A stretch of DNA of 64,000 nucleotides, from NCBI RefSeq assembly GCF_029714945.1, contig NZ_CP121634.1, positions 2,935,001-2,999,000 of the forward strand, given 5' to 3'. The translations under genes were made by a program, and so were the position numbers. The stretch's first letter is position 1. Each line of letters begins with the position of its first letter. The notes beneath the pieces were generated by a model. That model saw only the letters and a program-made list of their open reading frames with translations, had not been told where the DNA came from and made no database searches. Below, one piece after another: positions 43,433 through 52,040 of the stretch. The stretch is from Bradyrhizobium sp. CIAT3101 (GTDB taxonomy: Bacteria > Pseudomonadota > Alphaproteobacteria > Rhizobiales > Xanthobacteraceae).

Positions 43433-44407
43433 CTAGTCCTCCGGCTCCGGGTCTGGCGTCAGGTCGGAGGAGCGGAAGGGCTTTGCCTTGTCCAGCTTGC
43501 GATAGGCCGTCGAAGCCGTTCGCAACAGCTTCTTTTCCCGCTTGCGGTCGAGAAAGCGAACGGCGGCCTCGGGGGCGGCTTCGTTCAACGACGCGGCCAG
43601 CGTCTGGCCGCGCGCATCGTCGTTCAGCTGTCCGAGCGATTTTTGCGCCCTGCGCAATTGTTTGAGAATCGACTTCTGCTTCGTCAGCGACTTCTCGGCG
43701 AACAGGTCCTCCAGCGACTCGATCGAATAGGTCAGTCGCTTGTTGAGAATCCGCAGCTTGTGCCGCTTCTCGACGTCGAGCTTGCGCAGCTTCTTGGCCT
43801 TCCTGAGCAGCGTCTTTTCCCATTCGGTCAGTTGCGCCGTCGCGTGGTCGGCGAGCGGGCAACGGCGCAGCCTGATGGCCTCCTTGCCGCGCCGGGTCGA
43901 CCAGGGGCCGCTCTCGATCCAGCTCGAGGTCTGTTCGACCAGGCGGCGATATCGCGCCGATTGCAGCGCGCGGGCCAGCAGGCGATGGCTTTCGGCGCGC
44001 TTGTCGTCCCAGTGCTGCAGCTCGGCGATCACCGCGAGCTCGTTCCCGGTCTCGGCCACGACGCGTTCGATGGCGACGTCGAGATCCCGCACCATGCCGA
44101 GCTGGCTGTTCAGCCATTTCAACTCGGCCCAGACCTTGGGGCGCAGCGCATCGTCGACCATGGGCGAAAAGAAGCGAATCGCGGTCCGCAGGTGCGTCAG
44201 CGCGATTCGGATCTGATGCAGCGCCTCCGGATCGCCTCGACAGGTCCCGTCGTGCTGGGCAAGGACGGCGGCGAGGTGACGGCGGGCGATGATCCGAAAG
44301 GCGGTGTCGCAGGCCATGCCGGGGCTGAGGCGTCCGGGCAGCGTATTGCGGCTCCCCGCCGGCCTGGCGAGGGCGGTCGCCGTCGAACTCGTGGTGGGTC
44401 GCGCCAT
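43433..44407 (-). CDS. CHAD-domain protein
   Basis: A 324-residue helical protein of the CHAD type. The conserved histidines and basic residues are visible in EALHQIRIALTHLRTAIRFF and KLRKLDVEKRHKLRILNKRL. CHAD domains bind inorganic polyphosphate through a basic pocket and often localise to polyphosphate granules. ATG 44407 is used. It follows the AAA/kinase gene by 25 bases on the same strand. Confidence 0.8.
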   Translation of the reverse strand: MARPTTSSTATALARPAGSRNTLPGRLSPGMACDTAFRIIARRHLAAVLAQHDGTCRGDPEALHQIRIALTHLRTAIRFFSPMVDDALRPKVWAELKWLNSQLGMVRDLDVAIERVVAETGNELAVIAELQHWDDKRAESHRLLARALQSARYRRLVEQTSSWIESGPWSTRRGKEAIRLRRCPLADHATAQLTEWEKTLLRKAKKLRKLDVEKRHKLRILNKRLTYSIESLEDLFAEKSLTKQKSILKQLRRAQKSLGQLNDDARGQTLAASLNEAAPEAAVRFLDRKREKKLLRTASTAYRKLDKAKPFRSSDLTPDPEPED

Positions 44408-44432
44408 CCTAGCCCGCGCCAATCAGATTGCC

Positions 44433-45956
44433 TTACCTGCCCTCAGCGATCGCGTCCTGGCAGCTCTGGAGCGTCTGCGCTTGTGTCCCGGATGCATCGA
44501 TGGTCGTCCAACCGATATGGCCGATATTATAGTGCTCTTGCAACGCGGCAACCTCTTGCGTCGCGTCGGATGCGTCACCGCTGCGACCGCCGATTCGGGC
44601 CTGGCGGGTCGCCAGATCCGCGACCAGGAAGAGGCCGGTGAGAGGTACCTTACAATTCCTCGCCAACGTGGCGGTGGCATCCCGCTCGAAATCGCGGGCG
44701 AACACGCCGTCGACGATTGCTGAATGGCCCTGAGCCAGCACACGCCGGGTGCGCTCGGCCATTGCCTCGTAGACGCGGGCCGCAAGCTCGGGCGTATAGG
44801 CGGACGGCGGCAGCCGGTCCGTGTCGGCAATACCGAACATCTGCTTGCGAATGACGTCGCTGCGCAGCACGACGGCGCCAGGCTGCGGAGCGACGGTAGG
44901 CGCGAGCGCGCGTGCCAAAACTGTCTTGCCGGTGCCAGATAGTCCACCCACCGCGATCAGATGGGGAGCGGGAGGCTGGATCAGCGCCTGGGCAAGGTCG
45001 AAATAATGGCGCGCCTCATCGAGAATGCCGGCATCGTCGGAATGTGGTGGCTTCAGCCGTGCCAACGCCACCTGGGCCCGGATCGCTGCGCGCATTGACA
45101 TGAACAGCGGCAGCGCGCCGAGCGCGTCGAGATTATTCAGCGGTGTCGCGGCAAGATATCGGTTCAGAACGGTATTGGCTGCCAGCGGCTGATGGTGGCG
45201 GAGCAGATCCATCAGCGTAAACGCGAGGTCATAGAATACGTCGACAGTCGCCATCTGTGCGTCGAACTCGATGGCATCGAATAGCACGGGCTGCTGCTCG
45301 ATCATCACGATATTTGCAAGATGCAGATCGCCGTGACAGCGGCGCACGAAGCCTTGGCGGCTGCGCTCTTCGAGCAAGGGACGGGTGCGCAGGAATGCCG
45401 CGTGCGAGGCCTGCGCAAGCTGCTCGATCTCTATGGCCGGGAGATGATTGCCGATTCGCAGGCCATTGCTGTTGCCGTCGATCAGGGCGGGGATGGAGGT
45501 TATCCAGGCCTTGCCGTCGGCGGGCGTCGTTGCCGCATGCGAAGCCGCGATCGCGTCGGCGACGGCCGACGCAAAGTCCGCGTCGAACCGTCCGGCCTTC
45601 GCCAGATGATCCAGCGTTCGGCTCTCGTCGAAACGCGACATGTCCACGGCATATTCGATCGGCTTGCCGCTGCCGTCGACCTTCACCGACCCGTCCGGTT
45701 CTTCAGTAATGGCCACGACGCGATGATAGATCTGTGGCGCATGCGGCCGGTTGATCCTGACCTCCTCCTCGCACGCCATCTTGCGTTTCCCAAGTGTCGC
45801 ATAATCGAGAAAGGGATATTTGACCGCCCGCTTGATCTTCAGCGCGCGCGTCCCGTCGAGGAAGACCGAGGCCGCGTGTGTGTCGATCCGCTTCGCGCCG
45901 GGATGTGCGGTCAGTGCCGCGAAGATCCGTTCCTGGGTCGCAGAATTGTCGGTCAT
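44433..45956 (-). CDS. fused aminoglycoside phosphotransferase-like and AAA/zeta-kinase-like protein
   Basis: A 507-residue protein of two parts. Residues 1-310 resemble phosphotransferases: RALKIKRAVKYPFLDY, and the catalytic loop FVRRCHGDLHLANIVM with DAIEFDAQM. Residues 330-507 are a P-loop kinase: AVGGLSGTGKTVLARALAPT (Walker A), VLRSDVIRKQMFG, with an acidic and arginine-rich lid (RQARIGGRSGDASDATQEV). Substrates are unknown. Often found beside universal stress and CBS genes in rhizobia. Divergent from the universal stress gene with FNR-like boxes between. Confidence 0.78.
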   Translation of the reverse strand: MTDNSATQERIFAALTAHPGAKRIDTHAASVFLDGTRALKIKRAVKYPFLDYATLGKRKMACEEEVRINRPHAPQIYHRVVAITEEPDGSVKVDGSGKPIEYAVDMSRFDESRTLDHLAKAGRFDADFASAVADAIAASHAATTPADGKAWITSIPALIDGNSNGLRIGNHLPAIEIEQLAQASHAAFLRTRPLLEERSRQGFVRRCHGDLHLANIVMIEQQPVLFDAIEFDAQMATVDVFYDLAFTLMDLLRHHQPLAANTVLNRYLAATPLNNLDALGALPLFMSMRAAIRAQVALARLKPPHSDDAGILDEARHYFDLAQALIQPPAPHLIAVGGLSGTGKTVLARALAPTVAPQPGAVVLRSDVIRKQMFGIADTDRLPPSAYTPELAARVYEAMAERTRRVLAQGHSAIVDGVFARDFERDATATLARNCKVPLTGLFLVADLATRQARIGGRSGDASDATQEVAALQEHYNIGHIGWTTIDASGTQAQTLQSCQDAIAEGR

Positions 45957-46040
45957 CCCTTCCGGCCTATTGCAGATGAGGGCGCCAAGCGGTCCGGCCG
46001 CACACCAAGGTAACCTTTAGGTCGGGACTGCGACCAGTCC

Positions 46041-46054
46041 TTGACTTCCGTCAA
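46041..46054. promoter_or_regulatory. FixK/FNR-like box 1 between kinase and Usp genes
   Basis: TTGACTTCCGTCAA, a perfect inverted repeat of the form TTGAC-N4-GTCAA, 85 bases from the kinase-like gene start and 98 from the Usp start. Confidence 0.5.
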
Positions 46055-46091
46055 GGCCGGTCGTCGGTTGGCGATGTGGAGTTTTCCCGGC

Positions 46092-46105
46092 TTGAGGAAG
46101 ATCAA
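46092..46105. promoter_or_regulatory. FixK/FNR-like box 2 upstream of the Usp gene
   Basis: TTGAGGAAGATCAA, one base off the TTGAT-N4-ATCAA consensus, 47 bases before the universal stress gene start. Confidence 0.5.
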
Positions 46106-46151
46106 GGCCCCGGACCGAAGGCGGCCTATTCTGGCCGGCAAGGAGAATCCG

Positions 46152-46991
46152 ATGCCCATCAAGGACGTGTTTCTGCCGCTCATTGGCCAGCCGCGCTCGT
46201 CCACGCTGGCCACGATTGAGAAGTGCGTCGCCGTTGCCGCCGATCTCGGCGCCAGGATAACCGGGCTTGCGCTCGAGGACGATGCCTTCGCGCGACCGAA
46301 GGTGGTGTTCCCTGACGATCCGGAGGCCGCCGAATTCAGTGCCGCGCGCGAGGCGGACGACATGCAGCAACTCCTCGACACGTTCTCCACTGCGACCTCG
46401 CGTGCCGGGATTCGCGCCCAAAGCCGGTCAGGCAGAGTCCCGGCGGACCAGATCGCCTCGACCCTGGCCGAGCACGCGCGCTTCAGCGACCTCACCATGG
46501 TCCCCGTGAAGCCGCACGACAGCCGAACGGAAAACATCGTTGACACGCTCCTGTTCGAATCCGGCCGGCCATTGCTGCTTTGTCCGGAGCAGCACGTAGA
46601 GGCGCTGCGGCCGGAATTCGAGAACGTCGTGATTGCCTGGGACCATTCGGCACGCGCGGCACGTGCGGTCGGCGACGCGTTACCGATCCTGCAGGCTGCC
46701 GCTGTGGTGCGGGTGATCACGGTGGCGGACGACAAGGACGAAGCGGTCACGCAATCCGGCACCAGTCTCGTCCATCATCTCAGGGAGCATGGGGTCTATG
46801 CATCCTTCGAAACCGTGAAGGGCGGTGGCAGCTCGATCGGCAAGGTGCTGGGAAGCTTCGCGCAGTCGCATGCTGTCGATGCCATCGTCATGGGCGCCTA
46901 CCACCATTCGCGTCTGAACGAGATCGTCTGGGGCGGCGTAACGAAGACCATCATCGGCCAGCCACCGTGCTGGGTGATGATGTCGCACTAG
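46152..46991 (+). CDS. universal stress protein (two Usp domains)
   Basis: A 279-residue cytoplasmic protein. Residues 1-145 are a diverged Usp domain (PMPIKDVFLPLIGQPRSSTL). Residues 155-279 are a fuller one (NVVIAWDHSARAARAVGDAL; AIVMGAYHHSRLNEIVWGGV; TKTIIGQPPCWVMMSH), with the G-x-hydroxyl style ATP loop modified to GAYHHSRLNE. Tandem Usps bind nucleotides or act in oxygen and growth stress. AAGGAG precedes ATG 46152; FNR-like boxes lie upstream. Confidence 0.85.
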   Translation: MPIKDVFLPLIGQPRSSTLATIEKCVAVAADLGARITGLALEDDAFARPKVVFPDDPEAAEFSAAREADDMQQLLDTFSTATSRAGIRAQSRSGRVPADQIASTLAEHARFSDLTMVPVKPHDSRTENIVDTLLFESGRPLLLCPEQHVEALRPEFENVVIAWDHSARAARAVGDALPILQAAAVVRVITVADDKDEAVTQSGTSLVHHLREHGVYASFETVKGGGSSIGKVLGSFAQSHAVDAIVMGAYHHSRLNEIVWGGVTKTIIGQPPCWVMMSH

Positions 46992-47689
46992 CGTCCTGAA
47001 CCGGAAGTTCGCAACATCGCGTCGATGCTGTCGCGTATTTTTGAGATTGTGCCCTCGAGCCCGATCTAGCAGGCGAACTTTCGCTGAACGGCAGCCAGTG
47101 CCCGAAAATGATCCCTAATTTCATCTTGCGTTGGATCAGCAGCACACGCCGCAAATCTCTTATTGAGCCAGGTCCAAGCTGCGGCCTGCGATAAGGGGCG
47201 ATGCTGGTCACATCGGGACTCTCCCGCGCTCGGGCGCGTGCAGGACCATGAAATGCTCTTGCACGATAGCGAGCCGGATCGTTTTCTTTGTTGCAATTAC
47301 AAGCTTCATCGTCGGTCGCAAGCAGGCCTTTGGTGGGCGCTGATAACCGAAATGGTTATTGAGTTCTCAGCACATCATGCCTCATGTGATTGAATGAGGT
47401 ACCCCCTCCGAGCCATTGGCTCGATAGGTGAACTCAGCGAGTATCGAGACAAATCGCAGTTTGTCGCGTCTCGGATTCAGCGAGTTGGGACTTTCTGTTA
47501 GCTGCTGTTTTGGAGAGGCCGAGCGAGCCGCGGTAGCGGTGCGCCTGGATGTCTATTGCCGCGCTCCGGAGGGAAATTCATGCGGACGCCAAGTAGCCCG
47601 CGTTTCGAGACCGTGGCAGCGGTCGTCTTGGAACCTGCACTCTCGACCAACAGGCACTGCGATCGAACCGCAATGGAGGGCTGACGATC
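46992..47689. other. long intergenic stretch, nothing convincing
   Basis: About 700 bases without a supported gene between the Usp gene and the large phosphoesterase. A minus-strand frame at 47066-47296 is short, lacks a ribosome site and is not called. AT-rich patches near 47280-47400 may hold the promoter of the next gene. Confidence 0.4.
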
Positions 47690-50600
47690 ATGACCACAAC
47701 TCCGAGCCACATTGTCGTCCTTTCCCTGGAAAATGAGAACTATTCCGACATCGTAGGGAGTGCCCAGGCGCCTTACCTGAACTCGCTGATCTCCCAGGGG
47801 ATGCTGCTCACCAACTTCTACGGTGTGACCCATCCGAGCCAGCCCAATTACATTGCCCTGTTTTCCGGCTCGACACAGGGCGTCACCACCAACGGTCCCG
47901 TTACCCAGCTTCCGGCCAGCGTGCCGACACTGGCGAGCACGCTCGCCGCGCACGGTTACACCTTCGGCGGTTACGCCGAGACGACGGCGGATCCCGAACG
48001 GCAACCTTGGATGGACTTCGCCAATTCGGCCAACGACGGTCACGATTTCAGCACTTTTCCTCAGACCGCGGCCGGCTTCGCCAACCTTCCAACCGTCTCC
48101 TTTGTTTCGCCCAACGACGCCCACAACATGACGCCGACGAGCGACAACGGCGGCGGCATTCCGGCGGGCGACGCCTGGGTCCAGGCCAATCTCTCCTCCT
48201 ACGTTGCCTGGGCGCAGGCAAACAATTCGCTGCTGATCGTCACCTTCGACGAGAATAACACCAATCCGGCGGTGACCTACCCCGATCACATTGCAGGGAT
48301 CGTCGTCGGCGCGGGTGTCCCGGCGGGGGTCGTCAACGATTCGCCGGCGGATCAATATTCCCTGCTTGCCACGATCGAAAGCCTTTACGGCGCCACGGCG
48401 ATCGGTGCCAGCGCCGGCGTGCCGGCGCTCAATTTCTATTCGGCGACGCCGCCGACGAGCTCCACCTCGGTCGACCTGTCATTTTCCGGATTGTCCGATC
48501 TGACCAACACTCCGCCCCAAAATGCGCTAGCGGTCGGTTCGAATTACATTCTCACCGCGGAGACCACTCACTACGAGATAACCGACCTCAGCGGGCATCC
48601 GATCGTATCCAATGGATCATTGTCCACCTTGTTCTCGCCGCTTGGCGCCACGCTCGACAACAGGCTGCTCGACGCGCGCGCCGCCTATGACAGTTCGACC
48701 GGTCACTATGTGATCATCGCGGAAAATTTCCAGCCGGGAACCGGGAATTTCGCCACCAACATCGATATCGCCGTGTCGGTGGACAGCAATCCGAACGACG
48801 GCTGGTATCTGGCTTCGATCGACACGTCCAACGGCAACACGACCCAAGCGGACATGCCCTATCTGTCGGTCAGCAACGGCAAGATCTACATCTCCACGCC
48901 CGAATATCTCGACGCGGGAGGCGGCTACAACAACGGCGAATTCGTCATCAACGAAAGCAGCGTCATAGCCGCCGGAAACGCCGCGATCGCACCCGACGCC
49001 AGCCAAAGCGTGTCACCGACCGGCGGCATCGTGCGCAATATCGCCGGCGATAACGGGGAAACCTACTATTTGAGCACCTATTCGACCGGCAGGGAGACAG
49101 GGCTCACATATCAAACCTACGATCCGACGCACGGCTTCAGCGGGACCCAAACGCTCTTCCTCGGCGACGCCGATGTGGGAGGGGGCGGAAACAACTTCAC
49201 CGCCGCGCAGCTAGGCACGGCCAAGACGCTCGACATTAACGACGGGCGCCTCCAAAGCCTTGCCTATACCTCCTCCGGAGGACACAACTACGTCTTTGGC
49301 GTGAGCGAAGTCATGCCGAGCGCGGGGGCGCCCGCGGAAATCGAGTGGTTCAAGCTCGATGTCACCGATCCCACGAATCCGCAATTTGTCATCGGGAACG
49401 TGATTTCCGGCGCCTCCATCGGCACGGGTGTCGCTGTGTTCAATCCTTCGATTGCGGTCGACCACAACGGCGACGTGCTCATCAATTTTTCGGCCTCCGG
49501 GTCGAATATGTATCCCGCCGACTATTATACGGTGCTCGGCGCCGGCGCTTCCGCCTTCACCGCGCCGACGCTTTACCAGGCGAGCACTACGTTTTTCGAT
49601 TCCGGTGCTCTGAACGACCAGCGCTGGGGCACCTATTCGACCGCAATCGCCGATCCGAACAACCCGGGCGGATTCTGGATATCGAATGAATATATTGCCA
49701 ACGGATGGTGGCAAACGGCGGTAGCTCAGGTCAGTGTCCATCCGGATACGACGCCGCCGGTCGCGCCGACCGGCCTGTCTCTCGACGCGACGACGGACAG
49801 CGCTACGATCGGCGATCGCATTACCAACTTTTCGCACGTCAAGATCGACGGCACGGCCGAGCTCGGCAGCACGGTGACACTGTATGACAGCAACGGCACT
49901 ACAGTGCTTGGCACGGGCACCGCGAGCCTGACGACTGGTGCGTTCAGTATCACGACATCGGCGCTGGCTGATGGGACGCATAATATCACCGCGAAGGCGA
50001 CCGATGCGTGGGGGAATGCGAGCACCGCGTCCGCCGTCCTTGCCGTGACGGAGGACAGCACGGCGCCCGTCGCGCCGACGGGCCTGTCCCTCGACGCGAC
50101 GACGGACAGCGGTACGATCGGCGATGGCATCACCAGCTTTGGGCACGTCAAGATCGACGGCACGGCCGAGCACGGCAGCACGGTGACGCTGTATGACACC
50201 AACGGCACGACCGTGCTTGGTACGGGCACTGCGGACCTGACGACTGGTGCGTTCAGCATTACGACTACGGCGCTAGCCGACGGGACGCACAATATCACCG
50301 CGAAAGCGACCGATGCGGCGGGCAACACCGGTGCGGCATCTGCCGTCCTTGCCGTGACGGAGGACAGCGCGGCGCCGGTCGCGCCGACCGGCTTGTCCCT
50401 CGACGCGACGACGGACAGCGGCATCAAAGGCGACGGTATCACCAGCTTCACTCATGTGTTGATCGACGGCACGGCCGAGCACGGCAGTACGGTGACGCTG
50501 TATGATAGCAACGGCACGACGGTGCTTGGCACAGGCACCGCGGACCCGACGACTGGCGCGTTCAGCATTGCGACATCGACGTTGGCGGAGGGAACTCATA

Positions 50601-51568
50601 GCATCACAGCGAAGGCAACTGACGCAGCCGGGAACACCAGCATCGCGTCGAACGCACTTGCAGTGACCACCTTCGGCCTGACCGCCAATTTCGATTTCAG
50701 CGGCGATGGCCATAGCGATATCCTCTGGCGCGACGACAATGGCGCAGTGTCGATATGGAGCAATGGCGATATCAACCAGGCTCATATCGTTGCCCAAGCG
50801 GGCGTCGTTCCCAATAGCTGGCATATCGCCGGCACGGGCGACTTCGACGGTAACGGCGAGAGCGACATCCTCTGGCGCAACGACACTGGCGCAGTGTCGA
50901 TCTGGGACAACGGCGACATCAGCAAGGCCCATATCGTGGCCGCAGCAGGCGTCGTCCCTAATAGCTGGCATATCGCCGGCACGGGCGACTTCGACGGCAA
51001 TGGAAAGAGCGACATCCTCTGGCGCAACGACAATGGCGCAGTGTCGATCTGGGACAACGGCGACATCAGCAAGGCCCACATCGTGGCCGCAGCAGGCGTC
51101 GTCCCCAATAACTGGCAATTCGCCGGCACGGGCGACTTCGACGGTAATGGAAAGACCGACATCCTCTGGCGCAACGACAATGGCGCAGTGTCGATTTGGG
51201 ATAACGGCGACATCAGCAAGGCCCATATCGTGGCCGCAGCGGGCGTCGTCCCCAATAGCTGGCATTTCGCCGGCACCGGCGACTTTGACGGCAATGGCCA
51301 GAGCGACATCCTCTGGCGCAACGACAATGGCGCAGTGTCGATTTGGGATAACGGCGACATCAGCAAGGCCCATATCGTGGCCGCGGCGGGCGTCGTTCCC
51401 AATAGCTGGCATATCGCCGGCACAGGCGACTACGACGGTAATGGCCACAGTGACATCCTCTGGCGTAACGACAATGGGGCGGTGTCGATCTGGGATAATG
51501 GGCAGCTTGGCGCCGCGCATATCGTCGCCAATGGGACCTTGGTCCCTAACGATTGGCACATTGCATAA
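47690..51568 (+). CDS. large phosphoesterase with Ig-like and VCBS repeats
   Basis: A 1292-residue probably secreted protein without a classical signal peptide. Residues 1-255 are a phosphoesterase (acid phosphatase/phospholipase C type): HIVVLSLENENYSDIVGSAQ, YGVTHPSQPNYIALFSGSTQ, LLIVTFDENNTNPAVTYPDH. Residues 265-680 are a beta-rich domain of unknown type. Three 103-residue Ig-like repeats follow (APVAPTGLSLDATTDSGTIG). Six 50-residue VCBS/FG-GAP blades end the protein (DFDGNGKSDILWRNDNGAVS), each with a calcium-loop DxDGNGxxD. Export by type I secretion is plausible but no transporter is adjacent. Confidence 0.8.
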   Translation: MTTTPSHIVVLSLENENYSDIVGSAQAPYLNSLISQGMLLTNFYGVTHPSQPNYIALFSGSTQGVTTNGPVTQLPASVPTLASTLAAHGYTFGGYAETTADPERQPWMDFANSANDGHDFSTFPQTAAGFANLPTVSFVSPNDAHNMTPTSDNGGGIPAGDAWVQANLSSYVAWAQANNSLLIVTFDENNTNPAVTYPDHIAGIVVGAGVPAGVVNDSPADQYSLLATIESLYGATAIGASAGVPALNFYSATPPTSSTSVDLSFSGLSDLTNTPPQNALAVGSNYILTAETTHYEITDLSGHPIVSNGSLSTLFSPLGATLDNRLLDARAAYDSSTGHYVIIAENFQPGTGNFATNIDIAVSVDSNPNDGWYLASIDTSNGNTTQADMPYLSVSNGKIYISTPEYLDAGGGYNNGEFVINESSVIAAGNAAIAPDASQSVSPTGGIVRNIAGDNGETYYLSTYSTGRETGLTYQTYDPTHGFSGTQTLFLGDADVGGGGNNFTAAQLGTAKTLDINDGRLQSLAYTSSGGHNYVFGVSEVMPSAGAPAEIEWFKLDVTDPTNPQFVIGNVISGASIGTGVAVFNPSIAVDHNGDVLINFSASGSNMYPADYYTVLGAGASAFTAPTLYQASTTFFDSGALNDQRWGTYSTAIADPNNPGGFWISNEYIANGWWQTAVAQVSVHPDTTPPVAPTGLSLDATTDSATIGDRITNFSHVKIDGTAELGSTVTLYDSNGTTVLGTGTASLTTGAFSITTSALADGTHNITAKATDAWGNASTASAVLAVTEDSTAPVAPTGLSLDATTDSGTIGDGITSFGHVKIDGTAEHGSTVTLYDTNGTTVLGTGTADLTTGAFSITTTALADGTHNITAKATDAAGNTGAASAVLAVTEDSAAPVAPTGLSLDATTDSGIKGDGITSFTHVLIDGTAEHGSTVTLYDSNGTTVLGTGTADPTTGAFSIATSTLAEGTHSITAKATDAAGNTSIASNALAVTTFGLTANFDFSGDGHSDILWRDDNGAVSIWSNGDINQAHIVAQAGVVPNSWHIAGTGDFDGNGESDILWRNDTGAVSIWDNGDISKAHIVAAAGVVPNSWHIAGTGDFDGNGKSDILWRNDNGAVSIWDNGDISKAHIVAAAGVVPNNWQFAGTGDFDGNGKTDILWRNDNGAVSIWDNGDISKAHIVAAAGVVPNSWHFAGTGDFDGNGQSDILWRNDNGAVSIWDNGDISKAHIVAAAGVVPNSWHIAGTGDYDGNGHSDILWRNDNGAVSIWDNGQLGAAHIVANGTLVPNDWHIA
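49745..50671 (+). repeat. three 309-bp tandem repeats coding Ig-like domains
   Basis: Repeat units at 49745-50053, 50054-50362 and 50363-50671, each exactly 103 codons. Conserved phrases are APTGLSLDATTDS, KIDGTAEHGSTVTLYD and LADGTHNITAKATDA. The close similarity points to recent duplication. Confidence 0.85.
50687..51565 (+). repeat. six tandem repeats of about 150 bp coding VCBS/FG-GAP blades
   Basis: Six units of about 50 codons; units 2-5 are nearly identical at DNA level (e.g. GACATCCTCTGGCGCAACGA recurs). Each codes DxDGNGxSDILWRNDNGAVS then AHIVAAAGVVPNSWHIAGTG. High identity suggests gene conversion or recent expansion. Confidence 0.88.
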
Positions 51569-51754
51569 GCAAAGCTTGGGACGATTTGCAGAAGGTTCGC
51601 GTTGCTCCACTAGGATGGGGACTGCAGCAGCGACAGAGTTTCTGATGGCGGTCTAGCAACTTGCGCCCTGATATCGAGCGATGACGGGCTCGGCGGACTG
51701 AAGTCGCTGCGGCGGGAGGCGGTGAGCTGGCTCCAAGAGCCCCGATCGTGCTGA

Positions 51755-51950
51755 CCTGATCGGAAGGCCGTCGGGCGCGACGCCTATCGCAACGTCGCCG
51801 CCCTCAGGGCTGACATCACCTCGTCCATCGACCGACACAACGCCGATCCCAAGTCGTTCCCGCGGGAGACTGGTCCACTGACGACATCCTTGCCTCATCG
51901 AGCGCTTCTGCCGATACAATGCCCCAGCAGAGCGCGACGCGATTCCGCAA
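51755..51950 (+). pseudogene. IS630-like transposase C-terminal remnant
   Basis: Reading plus-strand frames gives RDAYRNVAALRADITSSIDR then HNADPKSF, the usual end of IS630-type transposases (F-I-x-x-H-N-x-x-P-K-P-F). The next motif, W-S-T-D-D-I-L-A-S, is one frame off, so at least one frameshift is present. The DDE core and terminal repeats are absent; only a fragment remains between the phosphoesterase and Pat-like genes. Confidence 0.55.
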
Positions 51951-52040
51951 CATCCGGTTCAGGACACCAGGTGCGCTCACTCCATAACCGGGCTAGCATC
52001 GCATCTATCGGGTCCGTTGCCCGATCGGATGATTGTGATC

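Noticed and set aside
47066..47296. 76-residue minus-strand frame in the gap after the Usp gene
   Set aside because: No ribosome site or known domain, odd composition; could be a chance frame or gene fragment, so not called.
50273..51610. 445-residue minus-strand frame with repeats
   Set aside because: Its repeats are just the complement of the VCBS repeats.
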